From Pseudoalteromonas aurantia 208 (GTDB lineage: Bacteria > Pseudomonadota > Gammaproteobacteria > Enterobacterales > Alteromonadaceae), in NCBI RefSeq assembly GCF_014858725.1, contig NZ_AQGV01000012.1:248001-312000 (forward strand): a DNA stretch of 64,000 bases. Direction: 5' to 3'. The position numbers and the translations under genes were made by a program. The notes under the pieces were generated by a model. It saw only the letters and a program-made list of their open reading frames with translations, did not search any database and had not been told where the DNA came from. Of the stretch, positions 60,846 to 64,000 are shown one piece after another (position 1 is the stretch's first letter; each line of letters begins with the position of its first letter).

Positions 60846-61362
60846 TCGATTTTTTGAATTAATCTACATTTCTAATTAGGCGACCATTATGCTCAACCAA
60901 AACTGGTGTATGGTCGCTCTATTCCCTCTCATAAATATACAAGTACGAATTACCTAATACAGTAACTGTAAGATTGGTAACAATTCCTTTCTATGAAGTA
61001 ACTTGTTGCGGCAAGGCTTTGCCATGCATACATACGTTAAAGTATATCGGGTAAGTACGCACATGGGTCAGCTGAGGTTATTTTTTATTATGGGTTTGTA
61101 TCACTGTTGCTAAACTTCGATAAGTGAGTCAGTTTTTAGAAACTAAAATCATGCCGCGTTTGTAACGGTTATTTCAGTTAATAGGGACTCAATTTGGGGC
61201 TGTGAAATCACAAAAACTGCATTACATGCAAGAAGGTAGGTAAGTGATAGAAATGTTCATTGCTTTTTTGTAGAACGAGCAAGCAGTGTTGAATGAGCAG
61301 CGTAACAGCAATATTGTAAGGAGGGGCCTAAGATACGTCATGAGTACGTGTAACCAAATTTA
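60846..61362. other. Intergenic region between galU and the FlgO-like genes
   Basis: About 500 bases without a credible gene. It contains a long hairpin right after galU and a weaker inverted repeat TTTTAG-AAA-CTAAAA near 61134. The final part carries the sigma-54-type promoter described separately. Confidence 0.4.
60880..60917 (+). terminator. Hairpin after galU
   Basis: GCGACCAT (60880-60887) pairs with ATGGTCGC (60910-60917), and an inner ACCA/TGGT stem forms within the loop. It is followed by a short T-rich segment, so it is a plausible galU terminator without a strong U tract. Confidence 0.5.
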
Positions 61363-61377
61363 GGTATGCTTTTTGCA
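61362..61377 (+). promoter_or_regulatory. Sigma-54 (RpoN)-type promoter
   Basis: AGGTATGCTTTTTGCA matches the consensus TGGCAYR-N4-TTGCW with GG (61363-61364) and GC (61375-61376) at the required spacing and TTGCA intact; the first base and the C after GG differ. It places a start site near 61388, 22 bases before the first FlgO-like gene. Sigma-54 control is common for flagellar and FlgO-type genes. Confidence 0.55.
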
Positions 61378-61409
61378 TTTGATAAACAAATGATATTAGG
61401 ATACGCACA

Positions 61410-62006
61410 ATGCAATATTTACTCGTAATACTGATAGCGCTATTGGGAGGGTGTCAACTCGTTGAAGAACCTGCACCTAAGCATGTGGCATATATTGCGC
61501 CTGCAAAAAGCATGGCACCTTATACGGTGCATGAGTATGTCAGTAGTTTGACTGTGCAATTGAGTAATATAACAGGTATGCGTAAGAATAACGCACGTAT
61601 CGCTATTACAAGCTTTTTTAAAGCTGACGCGTTAAGTACTGGACTCGCGAATCAGCAAGTCGTAGGCCTTAGTCAGCAGATTCAAGAAAGCCTACTCACC
61701 CAATTTACTCAACTTGGTTATCATACGATAGAGCACCGACTTGACACACAAATGACTCTTTTGAGTAACGCAGAAAGTATGTTGAGCCGAAATGCAGAGT
61801 CATTACGACTGCGCCAAAATATTGACTTTATCGTCACTGGAACACTGACACAACAACAGCATGCTTACATAGTTAATGCTAGGCTGATAAATATGCAAGA
61901 TGGACGTATTGTTTCAGCAGCTACAGCTGAGATACCGATAAATACGATGTGGACGGATGAAAAGGTCCAACAACGAAATGGTTTAATTTACCGAACTGAA
62001 TACTAA
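61410..62006 (+). CDS. FlgO-like lipoprotein 1
   Basis: The 198-residue product has a lipoprotein signal (LLVILIALLGGC, lipidated Cys 15), so it is likely an outer-membrane lipoprotein. The mature part resembles the FlgO domain: YVSSLTVQLSN, ARIAITSFF, SQQIQESLLTQFTQLGYHTIEHR, IDFIVTGTLTQQQHAYIVNARLINMQDGRIVSAA. FlgO of Vibrio is needed for motility and flagellum stability. It heads a three-gene cluster of related lipoproteins. It is the most divergent of the three and lacks the DFKTT and GDFVFSRD motifs of the other two. Confidence 0.8.
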   Translation: MQYLLVILIALLGGCQLVEEPAPKHVAYIAPAKSMAPYTVHEYVSSLTVQLSNITGMRKNNARIAITSFFKADALSTGLANQQVVGLSQQIQESLLTQFTQLGYHTIEHRLDTQMTLLSNAESMLSRNAESLRLRQNIDFIVTGTLTQQQHAYIVNARLINMQDGRIVSAATAEIPINTMWTDEKVQQRNGLIYRTEY

Positions 62007-62018
62007 CGAGGAATCATC

Positions 62019-62693
62019 ATGAAATTTCTATTTGTCGCGTCAATTTTTCTATGCACAGCTGGTTGCTCGATGTTTAATGCAAAAATGACGAGTAGCCAGG
62101 CTGAAGATACAATCGCAAATGATTCTCGAACTGTGGCAGCTCCAATGGCGAGTGCGCACTTATTTCAATCCAAAAAGGCGGTGCCTAATACTGCTTCTCA
62201 AATGACCTCAATTAGTCGGAAAAATATAAACCACTATGTCCGAGGTATGATGCAAGATATGGCTGAAAATTTGCAGTATGTTAATCAAAAGACCCCATTG
62301 GCAGTATCGAGCTTTGTTTTTCTAGATGATGAATATGATGATTCATCATTATTAGGCAATCAACTATCGGAAAGCTTTATGCATGAGCTACATCATTTTG
62401 GCGTTTCTGTGATTGATTTCAAAACGACAGACTATATGCGAGTGACACCTCAAGGAGATTTTGTATTCAGCCGTGATTATTTGGAATTAAATGAGGATCA
62501 AAACTTTCAATATGTGTTGGCGGGTACTTTGGTAAATCATCAAGGGGGAGTGCTTGTTAATGCACGAATTATTGGATTAATGAGTAAAGCGGTAGTAGGC
62601 TCTGCTCAAGGGTTTATTCCGCAAACGGTTGTGGATGCATTAGGCAGCAGTTATCGAACTGATGGGATTATGATGAAGAAAGCGGATCGGTGA
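62019..62693 (+). CDS. FlgO-like lipoprotein 2
   Basis: The 224-residue lipoprotein (lipobox TAGC, Cys 16) has an FlgO domain in residues ~65-205. It includes AVSSFVFLDD, LGNQLSESFMHELHHFGVSVIDFKTTDYM, PQGDFVFSRDYLEL, YVLAGTLVNHQGGVLVNARIIGLMSKAVVGSA. It starts 12 bases after the first gene with GAGGAA upstream. It is clearly a paralogue of the third gene (shared GNQLSE, DFKTT and GDFVFSRD blocks). Confidence 0.82.
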   Translation: MKFLFVASIFLCTAGCSMFNAKMTSSQAEDTIANDSRTVAAPMASAHLFQSKKAVPNTASQMTSISRKNINHYVRGMMQDMAENLQYVNQKTPLAVSSFVFLDDEYDDSSLLGNQLSESFMHELHHFGVSVIDFKTTDYMRVTPQGDFVFSRDYLELNEDQNFQYVLAGTLVNHQGGVLVNARIIGLMSKAVVGSAQGFIPQTVVDALGSSYRTDGIMMKKADR

Positions 62694-62700
62694 GGTAATT

Positions 62701-63342
62701 ATGTTATTAATAAGTATTAGAGGCTTGGCTATTAGCTGTATTCTGTTGGTGCTTTCTGGATGTACGATGACAGATTGGTATGCAACTAAACAGCCCGTTA
62801 GCCATAAAGAACCGAGTACTATGAATGATAAAATGTACGATGAATTAGAGGCAGGAGAAGCTGAAGTACTGAACTCAACGAGCGTATATTATCCACAAAG
62901 TCACCATGTGAAACTAGAAAGTTATGTAGAGCAAATGGCGTTAGACTTGGTCGATACGATGGTGTCAGAGCAAGCGATTAATATTGCAGTTGCGTCTTTT
63001 GTAAATTTAGATCGTTCTTTGCAGGTCAGTACTCAGTTAGGTAACCAGCTTTCAGAAACTTTTATTCATCAATTGCAAAAGTTTGGGTACGGTGTTGTTG
63101 ATTTTAAAACCACCAACCAAGTCGCTGTTACGGGGTATGGTGATTTTGTTTTTTCGCGTGATATAAAACAACTAACAGGAGATAGAATTGCAAGTCATGT
63201 ATTATCAGGCACCTTGCTGTACAGAGTGAATGGGGTAGAGGTGAATGCTCGTGTGATTGATATTGAGTCGAAGCGTGTTATTGCCAGCAGCACTAAGTTA
63301 GTACCAACTTACGTAATTCACGGCTCATCAATAGAGTCTTAA
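62701..63342 (+). CDS. FlgO-like lipoprotein 3
   Basis: The 213-residue lipoprotein (lipobox LSGC, Cys 21) has an FlgO domain in residues ~70-205: AVASFVNLDRSLQ, LGNQLSETFIHQLQKFGYGVVDFKTTNQV, GYGDFVFSRDIKQL, SHVLSGTLLYRVNGVEVNARVIDIESKRVIAS. It starts seven bases after gene 2 and is the last of the cluster. No flgP or flgT gene accompanies the three copies here, unlike the usual flgO-flgP arrangement, so a role outside the flagellum is also possible. Confidence 0.82.
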   Translation: MLLISIRGLAISCILLVLSGCTMTDWYATKQPVSHKEPSTMNDKMYDELEAGEAEVLNSTSVYYPQSHHVKLESYVEQMALDLVDTMVSEQAINIAVASFVNLDRSLQVSTQLGNQLSETFIHQLQKFGYGVVDFKTTNQVAVTGYGDFVFSRDIKQLTGDRIASHVLSGTLLYRVNGVEVNARVIDIESKRVIASSTKLVPTYVIHGSSIES

Positions 63343-63405
63343 ACCGCTTGAGGATATGAAGGTTATACTTTTTCTGTAAAAGGTTTACAGAAATTGAAAT
63401 TTAAA

Positions 63406-63420
63406 TGACAATTGTTTTCA
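63406..63420 (+). promoter_or_regulatory. Fur-like box before the TonB receptor gene
   Basis: TGACAATTGTTTTCA matches the 7-1-7 Fur consensus TGATAATNATTATCA at 11 of 14 defined positions and is embedded in AAATGA/TCATTT arms. It lies just upstream of a TonB-dependent receptor, a typical Fur target. A related metalloregulator such as Zur cannot be excluded. Confidence 0.5.
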
Positions 63421-63439
63421 TTTGAATTTGGATTTACTG

Positions 63440-64000
63440 TTGCTACACTTTATTTTAATTTTTATTTATGGTTTTTTTTTATGCCTATCTGCTGGTGCCT
63501 TAGCTAATACCGGAAAGGCTCAAGCTCCAAAATTACTGTCTGTTTCAAATAACCCTGAACGTATTGAAGTTGTTGGGGTGCGCAAGCGCCTTTATGAAAA
63601 AGGGCTATTAAAAGACAGCATAGTCAAAACAGAACTCATTTCAGAACAGCAAATTAAAGCAACTCAGGCCGCAAATTTAAGCGAGGCCATTTCCAACTCT
63701 ATAGGGATTAGAGTTTCTAATGAATGTTCAATGTGCGGTGCAAAGCGGGTGATGATAAATGGTCTTAAAGGTGAACATACGAATGTTTTAGTTGATGGTA
63801 TTCCACTTCACACAATGTTGTCTGGGTTTTATGGGCTAGATGCAGTTGCAATGTCAGGTATTGGAAAAATCGAAGTTGCAAGGGGGGCTGGTGCTTCTCT
63901 CATTGCACCAGAGGCGATTGGTGGAACTATAAACTTAGTCACTCAAACACCGACTGAAAGTGGCGGTGAGCTTGATGCTTCTTTTGGGAATTTCGGGTAT
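63440..64000 (+). CDS. TonB-dependent receptor, N-terminal part
   Basis: The frame runs off the right edge. After a hydrophobic signal-like segment (FFLCLSAGALA, cleavage after ALA) it shows ERIEVVGVRKR and then a plug domain: AANLSEAISNSIGIRV, RVMINGLKGEHTNVLVDGIPLH, GIGKIEVARGAGASLIAPEA and IGGTINLVTQ. A CSMC pair sits in the plug (NECSMCGAKRV), seen in a subgroup of receptors. The start is uncertain: no in-frame ATG exists, TTG at 63440 has GGA seven bases before it, and a T9 tract (63472-63480) separates the frame from an ATG at 63468. The ligand is unknown; the Fur-like box suggests iron or haem. Confidence 0.85.
   Translation, partial: MLHFILIFIYGFFLCLSAGALANTGKAQAPKLLSVSNNPERIEVVGVRKRLYEKGLLKDSIVKTELISEQQIKATQAANLSEAISNSIGIRVSNECSMCGAKRVMINGLKGEHTNVLVDGIPLHTMLSGFYGLDAVAMSGIGKIEVARGAGASLIAPEAIGGTINLVTQTPTESGGELDASFGNFGY

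Overview
The window is a gammaproteobacterial chromosome segment of low GC content. Gene order and protein sequences fit Pseudoalteromonas or a close relative in Alteromonadales. Grounds: ffh/rpsP-rimM-trmD-rplS, tyrA/pheA tail to tail, tig-clpP-clpX-lon-hupB-ppiD, barA/rlmD-relA-mazG-pyrG-eno, and rppH-ptsP-lgt-thyA all sit in their typical gammaproteobacterial contexts. Species assignment would need a database search. Most of the window is conserved housekeeping DNA; I see no prophage, CRISPR array, complete insertion sequence or defence island.

Layout. Positions 1-3300 form a small accessory stretch: the 3' end of a REP-associated (Y1/HUH) transposase, a glycine-zipper lipoprotein, a small secreted protein with a frameshifted paralogue beside it, a second secreted protein whose frame breaks at an A6 tract next to its only ATG, and a possible small RNA. 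From 3.3 to 11.2 kb come a lytic-transglycosylase lipoprotein, yfjD-ypjD divergent from ffh, the rpsP-rimM-trmD-rplS operon, and tyrA. From 11.2 to 20.8 kb come pheA with a readable Phe leader-peptide attenuator, a GGDEF-EAL protein, yciH, a STAS/response-regulator partner-switching pair (CrsA/CrsR type), a GAF protein, an aromatic/aspartate aminotransferase, and yebG with a LexA box. From 20.8 to 30 kb come comEA, dsbB, fadR, a 2-Cys peroxiredoxin, an unannotated 39-residue membrane protein, a double-receiver regulator, smrB, prmB, aroC and folD. A five-tRNA operon (Pro-Arg-His-Pro-Pro) lies at 30.1-30.7 kb, followed by the proteostasis block tig-clpP-clpX-lon-hupB-ppiD. From 40 to 52 kb are mscS, barA, rlmD-relA-mazG, pyrG and eno. 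From 52 to 61 kb are mutH, a serine-hydrolase lipoprotein, a cluster of DnaA boxes, rppH-ptsP, a TauE/SafE permease, lgt-thyA and galU. The right end has three tandem FlgO-like lipoproteins behind a sigma-54-type promoter, then the start of a TonB-dependent receptor behind a Fur-like box.

How the genes connect. Aromatic biosynthesis is well represented: tyrA (TyrR box over its start region), pheA (attenuator), an aminotransferase and aroC. Translation and RNA metabolism include ffh, rimM, trmD, rlmD, prmB, smrB, rppH and tRNAs. Stress and signalling include relA, barA, CrsA/CrsR, a c-di-GMP enzyme, lon behind a sigma-32-type promoter, and yebG. The most useful new observations are regulatory or small-scale: the DnaA-box cluster near mutH/rppH that may correspond to DARS2, the FlgO triplet with its sigma-54 signal, the 39-residue membrane protein, the homopolymer frameshift in a secreted protein, and an exact 18-bp tandem duplication inside lgt.
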